From an uncultured Collinsella sp. (GTDB lineage: Bacteria > Actinomycetota > Coriobacteriia > Coriobacteriales > Coriobacteriaceae): 64,000 nt of DNA. Below the pieces are notes generated by a model. It had not been told where the DNA came from. It did no database searches and worked only from the letters and a program-made list of their open reading frames with translations. Of the stretch, positions 11,536 through 19,985 are shown piece by piece (the stretch's first letter is position 1; each line of letters begins with the position of its first letter). The DNA lies in NCBI GenBank assembly GCA_900767675.1, contig CAAFZX010000007.1:95095-159094 (forward strand), in the 5' to 3' direction. A program made the translations under genes and the position numbers.

Positions 11536-12021
11536 ATGTGTGCCGCAAGCAAAAAGAGCAAGACGCAGCAACTCAAGGAGCGCTGGGAAGACGGCGAGCT
11601 CGACTGCGGGGCGATTACGCCCGAGTTTATCAAGGGGCTCAGTCCCCGCGAGCTCGGCATGCTGGGCGAGCTGATCACCATCGATTACTTTAACGAGCGT
11701 GGATACACCTTGTTAGAGCAGGGCTATCGTTGCATTGAAGGCGAAGCCGATCTGGTGCTGCTCGATGAGCTCGACGATGTCGTGGTGATGGCCGAGGTCA
11801 AGACGAGACGTGTCGCCCTGGATTGCACCACGCGGGTCTTTCCCGAGGAGGCCGTAGACGCCCAAAAGCAGCGTCGGTATCGCCGTATCGCAAGTTGCTA
11901 TCTCATGGAGCACTATCCGCTCAGGTCGATTCGCTTCGATGCCGTGGGTGTCACCATCCGCGGCGGGCATATCGCCGAGATCGAGCACCAGTACAATGCG
12001 TTCGATTGGCAGGTGTCGTGA
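11536..12021 (+). CDS. yraN: YraN/UPF0102 family nuclease-like protein
   Basis: Small protein of the UPF0102 family with a restriction-endonuclease-like (PD-(D/E)XK) fold; its exact role is unsettled, though it often sits beside comM and rnhB. The 161 residues include the putative catalytic pattern GEADLV (Glu70, Asp72) and AEVKTR (Glu87, Lys89). The ATG at 11536 is preceded by AAAGGAG; a longer frame upstream has no ribosome site and does not match the family. Its stop overlaps the comM start by one base, so it is first in a yraN-comM-dprA operon, with the shared competence box upstream. Confidence 0.88.
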   Translation: MCAASKKSKTQQLKERWEDGELDCGAITPEFIKGLSPRELGMLGELITIDYFNERGYTLLEQGYRCIEGEADLVLLDELDDVVVMAEVKTRRVALDCTTRVFPEEAVDAQKQRRYRRIASCYLMEHYPLRSIRFDAVGVTIRGGHIAEIEHQYNAFDWQVS

Positions 12022-13544
12022 TGGCGTTCGAGACGTTTGCCGTACACGCGGCCTGTATCCGCGGCGTCGAGGCAATTCCCGTCACCGTCGAGGTCTCGCT
12101 TGCCGGTGGCGTTCCGGGCATCCAGATGCTCGGCATTCCGAGTATGGAGGTGATGGAGTCGCGCGGGCGTATCCGGTGCGCCATGCGCTCGGCAGGCTTC
12201 GAGATCCCGCGCTCTGGCATTACCGTCAACCTGGCACCCGGCGATATCCGTAAAACTGGTAGCGGGTTTGACCTGCCGATTGCCATCGCGGTTCTGGCGG
12301 CCGATGGGCAGATTCCCCGTGACAACCTCGATCGCTGCCTTATCGCAGGTGAGCTTGGTCTGGACGGCACCGTGCTGCCCGTCAAGGGTGAGGTGGCGTT
12401 TCAGCTGTTGGCGCGCGATATGGGGCTTTCCTTTATCGCCGGTAGGTCCGATCAGCATGTCCCGCTTGCGGGCGTTGACTGCGGGTTTATTGACCATCTA
12501 TCTCAGCTTGCCCACGGCATGGGCGATGCCGCACGGCGTTATCTGGATTCTGAAGTGCTCGAGGCGACCTTTGAGCCCGAGCTCGATTATGCCGACGTTC
12601 TGGGGCAGGAGGTCGCCAAACGTGGCATGGCGCTTGCGGCCGCCGGTGAGCTCGGCCTGCTCATGATCGGCTCGCCCGGTTCGGGCAAGACCATGCTTGC
12701 GCGGCGCATGACGGGCATTTTGCCCGAGCTTTCTCTCGAGGATCAGCAAGAGGCGCTTTGCATCCATTCGGTCTTGGGCGAGAACATCGATGGCCTGCTG
12801 GCGGGGCACCGGCCCTTCCGCAGCCCGCATCACAGCATTTCGACCGCGGGGCTCATCGGCGGCGGGCGTCCGGTGCATCCGGGCGAAATTAGCCTGGCTC
12901 ATGGCGGCGTTCTCTTTTTGGACGAGCTCGCCGAGTTTCCCACCGGCGTGCTGCAGACGCTGCGTCAGCCCATCGAGCGTGGGTACGTGAGGATCGTGCG
13001 CGTTGACGGGGCCTTTACGTTCCCGTCGCGCTTTCAGCTGCTAGCCGCGAGTAATCCCTGCCCCTGCGGGTTTTTGGGCGATCGCGAAGTGCCGTGCCGT
13101 TGTTCCGCGTCGATGGTCGAGCGCTATCGGGGCAAGTTGCGCGGTCCTTTGGCTGATCGTATCGACATGATGATCGACGTGACCCGCCCCGATCCCCAGG
13201 TGATCATTGAGGGCGCGGAGGGTATGTCATCGGCCGAGCTGCGCGATTACGTCGTGCGTGGGCGCGCCTTTCGCGCCTGGCGTGAATCCCGTATGGACGA
13301 TGCGGACACCGAGGCCGGGCAAGATGAGTCTCGCTCCATTGACGGCGTCGTATCGACCTTTGGGCTTGATGAGGCCGCCGAGAAATGCGTGCTTGGCCTG
13401 TCGAAGCGCACGCATCTCACGGGCCGCGGCATCGTGCGCCTGGTACGCATCGCGCGCACGATCGCCGATGTTGCCGAAAGCGAACGGGTGTCGCAAGATC
13501 ACGTGCTCGAGGCGGCGATGTACCAGGGAAGGAGGGACCAATGA
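12021..13544 (+). CDS. comM: ComM/YifB-family Mg chelatase-like AAA+ ATPase
   Basis: AAA+ helicase that in transformable bacteria promotes branch migration during integration of incoming DNA. In 507 residues, an N-terminal Lon-protease-like fold (1-~185) is followed by the Mg-chelatase-type AAA domain with Walker A GSPGSGKT (217-224), the sensor segment NPCPCGF with a Cys cluster further on, and a C-terminal helical Mg_chelatase_C region. It overlaps yraN by one base and dprA by 4 bases, so translation of the three is coupled. The context (dprA next, shared box with comEA) supports a transformation role. Confidence 0.95.
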   Translation: MAFETFAVHAACIRGVEAIPVTVEVSLAGGVPGIQMLGIPSMEVMESRGRIRCAMRSAGFEIPRSGITVNLAPGDIRKTGSGFDLPIAIAVLAADGQIPRDNLDRCLIAGELGLDGTVLPVKGEVAFQLLARDMGLSFIAGRSDQHVPLAGVDCGFIDHLSQLAHGMGDAARRYLDSEVLEATFEPELDYADVLGQEVAKRGMALAAAGELGLLMIGSPGSGKTMLARRMTGILPELSLEDQQEALCIHSVLGENIDGLLAGHRPFRSPHHSISTAGLIGGGRPVHPGEISLAHGGVLFLDELAEFPTGVLQTLRQPIERGYVRIVRVDGAFTFPSRFQLLAASNPCPCGFLGDREVPCRCSASMVERYRGKLRGPLADRIDMMIDVTRPDPQVIIEGAEGMSSAELRDYVVRGRAFRAWRESRMDDADTEAGQDESRSIDGVVSTFGLDEAAEKCVLGLSKRTHLTGRGIVRLVRIARTIADVAESERVSQDHVLEAAMYQGRRDQ

Positions 13545-14476
13545 TGGCCGAGGGGACCTTCGAACTGCATCCAGGTGATGCGTTGTATCCCGAGACCGTT
13601 TTAGAGCTTTCTGATGTACCCCAGACACTCTATGTGCGCGGCAACGCCGAGGTGCTTTCGACGCCTGCGCTATCCATCATCGGTGCACGCAAGGCATCGC
13701 CGTACGGTCTCGCCGTGGCGGAACTTGCGGCCAAGGTGGCGGTCGAGGCGGGAGTGACGGTAGTCTCGGGCGGTGCGGTCGGCTGCGACCAGGCGTCGGG
13801 TTGGGCTGCGGTCAACTCCGGGGGCAAACACGTCGTGGTACTGGGGACTGGCGCCGATGTTGTCTATCCGCGCTCGAGCACCGGCCTCATCACGCGCACA
13901 CTCGATACGGGCGGAGCGGTCGTTTCGATTTCGCCGTGGGGTATGGGACCGCGTAAGTTCGCCTTTCCACGGCGCAATCGCGTAATCGCCGCCTTGTCGC
14001 AGGCGCTCTTTGTTTCCGAGGCGGGCATGCCTTCCGGGACGTTTTCTACAGCCGAGGCTGCTATGGATTTGGGGCGCGAACTTCTTGCCGTGCCGGGTTC
14101 GATCCTATCGCCTGAGTCGCGTGGCACGAATTACCTCATTGCGAACGGTGCCTGCTGCATCATCGACGAGGAATCAATCGAGATGGCCATCTCGCGCATC
14201 TACGGCACGCTGCGCTACTCGCGTCCCGATGCACCCGGTATTGCCGATCTTGACCCCACGCAGCAGGCCGTGATGCACGCGCTTATCGCCTCGCCGCTCA
14301 AGGTCGACGACATTGCCGCGCTCGTCTCGCTTGATGCTGTCGGCGTGCTCAAGCTCTTGGGCTCGCTCGAGCTCGAGGGCCTTATCGAACGCATGATGGA
14401 TGGAAGGTATGCGCCCTCAAAGTTTGCGCTTCACGCCCAGACGCCCTTCGGTCACAATGGAAAGCGTGTCAATTAG
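13541..14476 (+). CDS. dprA: DNA-processing protein DprA
   Basis: Loads RecA onto imported single-stranded DNA during natural transformation. The 311-residue protein has the Rossmann-like DprA core: IIGARKAS, VSGGAVGCDQASG, VVVLGTGADVVYP, FPRRNRVIAAL and EAGMPSGTFSTAEAAMDLGRELLAVPGS in family order. The C-terminal ~80 residues form a winged-helix-like DprA_C domain. ATG 13541, with a second ATG directly after it, follows GGAAGGAGGG and overlaps comM. In Firmicutes topA commonly sits between dprA and trmFO; here it is absent. Confidence 0.96.
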   Translation: MMAEGTFELHPGDALYPETVLELSDVPQTLYVRGNAEVLSTPALSIIGARKASPYGLAVAELAAKVAVEAGVTVVSGGAVGCDQASGWAAVNSGGKHVVVLGTGADVVYPRSSTGLITRTLDTGGAVVSISPWGMGPRKFAFPRRNRVIAALSQALFVSEAGMPSGTFSTAEAAMDLGRELLAVPGSILSPESRGTNYLIANGACCIIDEESIEMAISRIYGTLRYSRPDAPGIADLDPTQQAVMHALIASPLKVDDIAALVSLDAVGVLKLLGSLELEGLIERMMDGRYAPSKFALHAQTPFGHNGKRVN

Positions 14477-14490
14477 AAAGGTGTTTGCAG

Positions 14491-15828
14491 ATGCAGTTCG
14501 ATCAGGTGACGGTTATCGGTGGCGGTCTGGCGGGTTCGGAATGTGCGATCCAGCTGGCAGATCGCGGGTTTGCCGTAAAGCTGTGCGAGATGCGCCCCCA
14601 GGTGAGCTCTCCGGCCCACCATACCGATCACTTGGCCGAGCTCGTCTGCTCAAATTCGTTTAAGTCGACCCGTCCGGATTCCGCTGCTGGCCTACTGAAG
14701 GCCGAGCTCGAGCGCATGGGTTCAGTGCTGCTCGATTGCGCCCATCGTGCGGCCGTTCCCGCTGGCGGTGCCCTGGCGGTCGACCGCGTCAAGTTTTCCG
14801 AGCTTGTCGAGGCCGAGGTTGCCGCCCGACCCAATATCGAGGTCGTGCACGGCGAGGTCACGCAGATTCCCGATGGCCACGTGGTCATTGCCGCGGGCCC
14901 GCTGTGTTCGCCGGCATTGAGCGAAGAGGTCATGAAGCTCGTCGGTGGCGACGCCTTGGCGTTCTTTGACGCTGCCGCGCCAATCGTCGATGCCTCCACG
15001 CTCGATATGGACGTGTTGTTCTCGCAGTCGCGCTACGAGGAGCAGGGGAGCGGCGACTATCTCAACGCTCCGCTCAACAAGGAGGAGTACGAGGCCTTTA
15101 TCGAGGCACTCACCACCGCCGACCGCGTGGTGCTCAAGGACTTTGAGGGCGGCGACCTCTTCCAGGCCTGTCAGCCCGCCGAGGAGGTCGCCCGTACCGG
15201 CAAGGATGCTATCCGCTTTGGCGCCATGAAGCCCGTCGGTCTCACCGACCCGCGAACCGGTCGTCGTCCTTGGGCGGCGATTCAGCTGCGTGCCGAGAAC
15301 AAGGAAAAGACCGCCTATAACCTGGTGGGCTTCCAGACTAATCTGACCTTTGGTGAGCAAAAACGTGTCTTCCATATGGTTCCCGGTTTGGAGAATGCCG
15401 AGTTCTTCCGTTATGGTGTCATGCACCGCAATACCTTTGTCGACGCGCCGCACGTTCTTGACGGCACCTTTGCCGTGCCTGGCACGGGTGTGCGCCTCGC
15501 CGGTCAGATCACCGGCACCGAGGGGTACATGGAAGCGGTGGCGACCGGTCTGCTTGCTGCGCTCAACACCTATGCCGAGGCTATCGGTGCGGCTTCTGTG
15601 GAGCTTCCTCGTGTGGGCGCCCTGGGTGCGCTCGTGGGCTATGCGACCGATCCGGCAACCGTGGGCTACCAGCCCATGCATGTTAATTTTGGCCTGGTGC
15701 CGCCGCTCGAGGACGGCAAGCGCCGCAGTAAGCGCGACCGCTACCAGGCTTATGCGGATCGCGCCCTCGAGGCCCTCGATGCCTACTTGGCCACGCGCTC
15801 CGACTTGTTTGGAGGCGACCGGTCATAG
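14491..15828 (+). CDS. trmFO: Methylenetetrahydrofolate-tRNA-(uracil-5)-methyltransferase
   Basis: Folate- and FAD-dependent enzyme that makes ribothymidine at tRNA position 54, the Gram-positive alternative to SAM-dependent TrmA. The 445-residue protein starts with the FAD-binding VTVIGGGLAGSE motif (residues ~5-16) and ends with the conserved GALGALVGYATDP and MHVNFGLVPPLE segments. ATG 14491 is preferred over TTG 14485. The order dprA-trmFO-xerC matches the Firmicute dprA-topA-trmFO-xerC(codV) block. Confidence 0.96.
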   Translation: MQFDQVTVIGGGLAGSECAIQLADRGFAVKLCEMRPQVSSPAHHTDHLAELVCSNSFKSTRPDSAAGLLKAELERMGSVLLDCAHRAAVPAGGALAVDRVKFSELVEAEVAARPNIEVVHGEVTQIPDGHVVIAAGPLCSPALSEEVMKLVGGDALAFFDAAAPIVDASTLDMDVLFSQSRYEEQGSGDYLNAPLNKEEYEAFIEALTTADRVVLKDFEGGDLFQACQPAEEVARTGKDAIRFGAMKPVGLTDPRTGRRPWAAIQLRAENKEKTAYNLVGFQTNLTFGEQKRVFHMVPGLENAEFFRYGVMHRNTFVDAPHVLDGTFAVPGTGVRLAGQITGTEGYMEAVATGLLAALNTYAEAIGAASVELPRVGALGALVGYATDPATVGYQPMHVNFGLVPPLEDGKRRSKRDRYQAYADRALEALDAYLATRSDLFGGDRS

Positions 15829-16745
15829 CCTTTGACCTGTACGATACCGTCGACTCGTTTATCGCCTACATCGCCCGTGTCGAGGGGCTCTCTCCCAATA
15901 CGGTGACTGCCTATGGATCGCGGTTGGAGCGCTTTGCTGCATGGTGCGAGCGTACGGGTGTCGATGCGCGTATGGCCGACGTGCGTACCGTCCGCGCGTA
16001 TTTGGCCGAGCTTTCGCGCGAGCAGGTGGCGCCTCGCACCCTTGCGGCACATTTGTCGTCTATTCGGTCGTTTTATCGTTGGATGGCTGCCGAGGGAATC
16101 GTGGAAGGTGATGCGGTCTCGGCGATTTCCTCGCCCAAGCTGCCGCGCGACCTGCCCGGTGTGCTGACGACCCAGCAGGTCGAGGCGCTCCTCAAAGCCC
16201 CCGACACCTCAACACCCGCGGGACTGCGCGATGCGGCGATGCTTGAGCTTCTTTATGCATCCGGCGCGCGCATCTCAGAGCTTGCGGCGCTCAATGCGGA
16301 ATCCATCTCATGGTCCGAGCGCACGCTGCGGCTATGGGGCAAGGGGAGCAAGGAACGTATCGTTCCTCTGTATCGTCGCGCACTCGAGGCGACGCGCACC
16401 TATGTCGAGGAGGGGAGACCGGCGCTGCTCACGCAGGCAAAGCGCCGCGAAGCCGCAGCCGGCCTGCATCCGCTGCTTATTTCTGCGCGCGGCAATCGCA
16501 TGAGTGCCGCTATGCTCAGACGACGGTTCCATATGCTGGCGACGCTCGCCGGCATCCCTGCCGACATTGCCCCGCATGCGATGCGCCACACCTTTGCGAC
16601 CGATCTACTCGAGGGTGGCGCGGACCTGCGCTCGGTTCAAGAGCTGCTCGGGCATGCGAGCCTGTCCACGACGCAGATCTACACGCATCTCACGCCCGAC
16701 CGGCTTAAGCGCGCCGTGACCCAAGCCCATCCCCGGGGCGAGTAA
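15825..16745 (+). CDS. xerC: Tyrosine recombinase XerC, probable ATA start
   Basis: Chromosome-dimer-resolution recombinase acting at dif with XerD. Catalytic residues are present: Arg in GARISEL, Lys in WGKGSKER, HAMRHTF (H-x-x-R), LGHASLSTTQ and the Tyr in IYTH. The first canonical in-frame start is GTG 15903, but that would remove about 26 residues of the SAM-like DNA-binding domain, which reads clearly upstream (YDTVDSFIAYIARVEGLSPN). GGAGG at 15811-15815 lies 9 bases before an ATA at 15825 that overlaps the trmFO stop (ATAG). That start gives 306 residues, the usual length. Synteny with trmFO favours XerC over XerD. The start is inferred. Confidence 0.85.
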   Translation: MAFDLYDTVDSFIAYIARVEGLSPNTVTAYGSRLERFAAWCERTGVDARMADVRTVRAYLAELSREQVAPRTLAAHLSSIRSFYRWMAAEGIVEGDAVSAISSPKLPRDLPGVLTTQQVEALLKAPDTSTPAGLRDAAMLELLYASGARISELAALNAESISWSERTLRLWGKGSKERIVPLYRRALEATRTYVEEGRPALLTQAKRREAAAGLHPLLISARGNRMSAAMLRRRFHMLATLAGIPADIAPHAMRHTFATDLLEGGADLRSVQELLGHASLSTTQIYTHLTPDRLKRAVTQAHPRGE

Positions 16746-16791
16746 GCTGGGTGGCTCACGTTGTGCTTAGGTGTGTGGTTTTGATTGCGGG

Positions 16792-16820
16792 TTGGCAGGA
16801 AGAGGTAATCCTGCTATCAT
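16792..16820 (+). promoter_or_regulatory. rpsB-tsf promoter
   Basis: TTGGCA (16792-16797), a 17-base spacer and the extended -10 TGC-TATCAT (16812-16820) form a near-consensus promoter. It leaves a leader of about 135 bases before rpsB. That leader includes a small hairpin, GTTGC/GCAAC, around 16829-16844. Confidence 0.75.
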
Positions 16821-16961
16821 TCATCGGGTTGCTTCACGGCAACAGGTTTTTATCACGCACGCGCGGCTACTTCATACCGTGGTGCCCGGGCTTTGGTAGC
16901 ACATGTCCGGGTTGGTTTTGGAGGATGACCCCGCGCGGAGGCAAACCACAGGAGGTTTAAC

Positions 16962-17690
16962 ATGGCTACCAAGATTAATATCCGCACCCTGCTCGAGGCC
17001 GGCTGCCACTTTGGTCACCAGACCCGTCGCTGGAACCCCAAGATGAAGCCGTTCATCTTCGGTGAGCGCAACGGCATCTACATCCTCGACCTCAAGCAGA
17101 CCATCCTCGACGCCGACCAGGCCTACACCTTCGTCAAGAACGTCGCCAAGGGCGGCAACGTGCTGTTCGTCGGCACCAAGAAGCAGGCTCAGGAGGCCGT
17201 CAAGAACGCCGCTGAGCGCGCCAACATGCCTTATATCAACCAGCGTTGGCTCGGCGGCATGCTGACCAACTTCGTTACCATCCGCTCCCGCATCAACCGC
17301 ATGGAGGAGCTTGAGGCTATGGTCGAGGACGGCCGCATGGCAGTTCTCCCCAAGAAGGAGCAGGCTGTGCTCGGTAAGGAGCTCACCAAGCTCCAGACCA
17401 ACCTCGGTGGCGCCCGCGACATGAAGGGTCTGCCCCAGGCTCTCTTCGTTATCGACACCAAGCGCGAGGAGAACGCCATCAAGGAGGCCCAGCGCCTGAA
17501 CATCCCCGTCGTCGCTCTGATCGACACCAATTCCGATCCCGACGAGGTCGAGTACGGCATCCCCTGCAACGATGACGCCATCTCCGCTGTCACCCTTATG
17601 TGCGAGCTCATGGCTGACGCCTGCCTCGCTGGCTCCGGCAAGGAGCAGGTCTCCGAGGCCGAGATGGCCGCTGAGCCCAAGGCCGAGTAA
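16962..17690 (+). CDS. rpsB: 30S ribosomal protein S2
   Basis: Small-subunit protein needed for S1 binding and initiation. The 242-residue product has the typical start (LLEAGCHFGHQTRRWNPKM) and the conserved QRWLGGMLTNF and DTNSDPD segments. AGGAGG at 16951-16956 precedes the ATG. It heads the conserved rpsB-tsf-pyrH-frr block and has a strong promoter at 16792. Confidence 0.98.
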   Translation: MATKINIRTLLEAGCHFGHQTRRWNPKMKPFIFGERNGIYILDLKQTILDADQAYTFVKNVAKGGNVLFVGTKKQAQEAVKNAAERANMPYINQRWLGGMLTNFVTIRSRINRMEELEAMVEDGRMAVLPKKEQAVLGKELTKLQTNLGGARDMKGLPQALFVIDTKREENAIKEAQRLNIPVVALIDTNSDPDEVEYGIPCNDDAISAVTLMCELMADACLAGSGKEQVSEAEMAAEPKAE

Positions 17691-17735
17691 ATCAGTCTTA
17701 GTTAATTCTTTTTCATCTCTTTGAAAGGAACCACA

Positions 17736-18605
17736 ATGGCCCAGATTACCGCCGCTATGGTCAAGCAGCTCCGCGAGATGACCGACTCCCCGATGATGGA
17801 GTGCAAGAAGGCTCTCGTCGAGGCTGACGGCGACATGGACGCCGCTGTCGACGTTCTGCGCAAGAACGGCCTCGCCAAGGCTGCCAAGAAGGCTGGCCGT
17901 GAGACCAACGAGGGCGCTGTCGCCGCGTTCGTCTCTGAGGACGGCAAGACCGGCGCTCTGCTCGAGCTCTCCTGCGAGACCGACTTCGTCGGCTCCAACG
18001 CCAAGTTCACCGGCTTTGCTTCCAAGGTCGCTGAGGTTGTCGCTACCACCGAGCCTGCTGACGTCGACGCTCTGCTCGAGAAGCCGATGGGCGAGGAGAC
18101 CGTTTCCTCCGAGCTCACCGAGATGATTCACATCATGGGCGAGAACATGAAGATCTCCCGTTTCGCCGCCCGCAAGGCCGAGAACGGCGCTCTCGCTTCT
18201 TACATCCACATGGGTGGTAAGATCGGCGTCCTCGTCGAGTTCGCTTTCGAGAAGGCCGAGACCGCTCAGGCTGAGTCCTTCAAGACCTTTGCTCACGACG
18301 TTGCCCTTCAGGTTGCCGCCGTCGCCCCGATCTGCGCTACCCGCGATCAGGTTCCGGCCGAGACCGTCGAGCACGAGAAGCAGATCTACATGGCTCAGGC
18401 TGCCGAGTCCGGCAAGCCCGAGGCTATCCAGGAGAAGATGGCTGTTGGCCGTCTGGAGAAGTTCTACAAGCAGTCCGTGCTCACCGAGCAGGAGTTCATC
18501 AAGGACAGCTCCCTCACCATCAAGAAGTACGCTGAGCAGGTCTCCAAGGAGCTCGGCGACACCATTACCGTCGTTGCCTTTGACCGTCTGGTCCGTGGCG
18601 AGTAA
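17736..18605 (+). CDS. tsf: Elongation factor Ts
   Basis: Nucleotide-exchange factor that recycles EF-Tu-GDP. The 289-residue product has the N-terminal UBA-like domain (VKQLREMTDSPMMECKKAL), the EF-Tu-contacting CETDFV motif, and two C-terminal core subdomains. ATG 17736 follows GAAAGGA; an in-frame TTG at 17721 lies before the ribosome site. It is co-transcribed with rpsB and closed by a strong terminator at 18629. Confidence 0.98.
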   Translation: MAQITAAMVKQLREMTDSPMMECKKALVEADGDMDAAVDVLRKNGLAKAAKKAGRETNEGAVAAFVSEDGKTGALLELSCETDFVGSNAKFTGFASKVAEVVATTEPADVDALLEKPMGEETVSSELTEMIHIMGENMKISRFAARKAENGALASYIHMGGKIGVLVEFAFEKAETAQAESFKTFAHDVALQVAAVAPICATRDQVPAETVEHEKQIYMAQAAESGKPEAIQEKMAVGRLEKFYKQSVLTEQEFIKDSSLTIKKYAEQVSKELGDTITVVAFDRLVRGE

Positions 18606-18628
18606 ATAAGCTCTTGTAGCTGGTAATG

Positions 18629-18664
18629 AGCAGGCTGTGGGTTTTACTCACAGCCTGCTTTTTC
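18629..18664 (+). terminator. Intrinsic terminator after tsf
   Basis: AGCAGGCTGTG (18629-18639) pairs with CACAGCCTGCT (18649-18659) in an 11-bp stem, followed by a T run. It ends the rpsB-tsf unit before pyrH. Confidence 0.92.
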
Positions 18665-18722
18665 ATGGCTCCCCGTTAAGCCTTTGATATTATGTTGTGA
18701 GTCTAATTAAAGGAGGATCGCT

Positions 18723-19445
18723 TTGTCCGACATCCGATATAAACGCGTGCTTCTGAAGCTCTCCGGCGAAGCGCTGATGGGCGATGGCAACTACGGCATC
18801 GACCCCAAGGTTACCGATCATCTTGCCAAGCAGGTCAAGGAGCTGCTCGCCGTTGGTCATGAGGTTGGCGTCGTTGTCGGCGGCGGCAACATTTTCCGCG
18901 GCATGGCCGGCGCCGCCGGTGGTATGGACCGCGCCCAGGCCGATTACATGGGCATGCTCGCTACCGTTATGAACGCGCTTGCCCTGCAGGATGCCTTTGA
19001 GCACAACGATGTTCCCTGCCGCGTGATGAGCGCTATCCAGATGAACGAGATCTGCGAGCCCTATATTCGCCGTCGCGCCATCAACCACCTGTCCAAGGGT
19101 AACGTCGTTATATTTGCCGCCGGATCGGGCAATCCGTACTTTACGACTGACACTGCCGCGGCCCTTCGCGCCTGCGAGATCGGTGCCGAGATTCTGATTA
19201 AAGCCACCAAGGTTGATGGCATCTACGACAAGGATCCCGTCAAGTGCTCCGACGCCGTCCGCTTTGACAAGATCACCTATCACGAGGTGCTCGTTCGCGG
19301 CCTGCAGGTTATGGATTCCACGGCTACGGCTCTTTGCCAGGACAACCGTATGCCCATTTTGGTCCTCAACATCGATGGCGAGGACACCGTCAAGCGCGCG
19401 CTCGCGGGTGAGCCCGTCGGCACGCTCGTCTATCAGGAGGATTAA
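18723..19445 (+). CDS. pyrH: UMP kinase
   Basis: Phosphorylates UMP to UDP for RNA, DNA and cell-wall precursor synthesis. The 240-residue amino-acid-kinase-fold protein has KRVLLKLSGEAL near the start, VVVGGGNIFRG, and RRAINHLSKGNVVIFAAGSGNPYFTTD. The TTG start at 18723 is supported by AAAGGAGG at 18710-18717 and by the family N-terminus. It begins a tightly packed run: frr starts 2 bases after its stop. Confidence 0.97.
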   Translation: MSDIRYKRVLLKLSGEALMGDGNYGIDPKVTDHLAKQVKELLAVGHEVGVVVGGGNIFRGMAGAAGGMDRAQADYMGMLATVMNALALQDAFEHNDVPCRVMSAIQMNEICEPYIRRRAINHLSKGNVVIFAAGSGNPYFTTDTAAALRACEIGAEILIKATKVDGIYDKDPVKCSDAVRFDKITYHEVLVRGLQVMDSTATALCQDNRMPILVLNIDGEDTVKRALAGEPVGTLVYQED

Positions 19446-19447
19446 GC

Positions 19448-19984
19448 ATGGCAGAGAACATCACCGCCCACATGGACAAGTCACTCGAGTCCCTCAAGCA
19501 CAACTTCTCCAAGGTCCGCACTGGCCGCGCTAACGCCAACATCCTGTCTGACATCACCGTCGACTACTACGGTGTTCCCACGCCCGTCACGCAGGTTGCC
19601 GCCGTTAAGACCCCCGAGGCCCACATGCTGCTTATCGAGCCGTGGGATAAGGCACTCATTAATGCCATCGTCAAGGCCATCAGTGCCTCCGACCTGGGCA
19701 TTACCCCCAACTCCGATGGTACCGTCGTACGTCTGCCGTTCCCGGCTCCCACCGAGGAGCGTCGTCGCGAGCTCGTTAAGGAGTGCCGCGAGTACGCCGA
19801 GCAGGCCAAGGTCTCCATCCGCAACATCCGCCGCGACTTTAACAACAAGCTCGAGCGCGACGAGGAGCTCACCGAGGACGATGTCCGTCGCGAGCAGGCC
19901 AAGGTCCAGAAGCATACCGACGAGTATGTTGCCAAGGTTGAGGAGCTTCTGAAGGAAAAAGAAGCCGAGGTCATGGAGATCTAA
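19448..19984 (+). CDS. frr: Ribosome recycling factor
   Basis: Splits post-termination ribosomes together with EF-G. The 178-residue product, slightly shorter than the usual ~185, has the conserved LKHNFSKVRTGRAN, YYGVPTPVTQVA and EERRRELVKE segments. It lies 2 bases after pyrH and 1 base before uppS, in the order conserved across Gram-positive bacteria. Confidence 0.97.
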   Translation: MAENITAHMDKSLESLKHNFSKVRTGRANANILSDITVDYYGVPTPVTQVAAVKTPEAHMLLIEPWDKALINAIVKAISASDLGITPNSDGTVVRLPFPAPTEERRRELVKECREYAEQAKVSIRNIRRDFNNKLERDEELTEDDVRREQAKVQKHTDEYVAKVEELLKEKEAEVMEI

Positions 19985-19985
19985 G

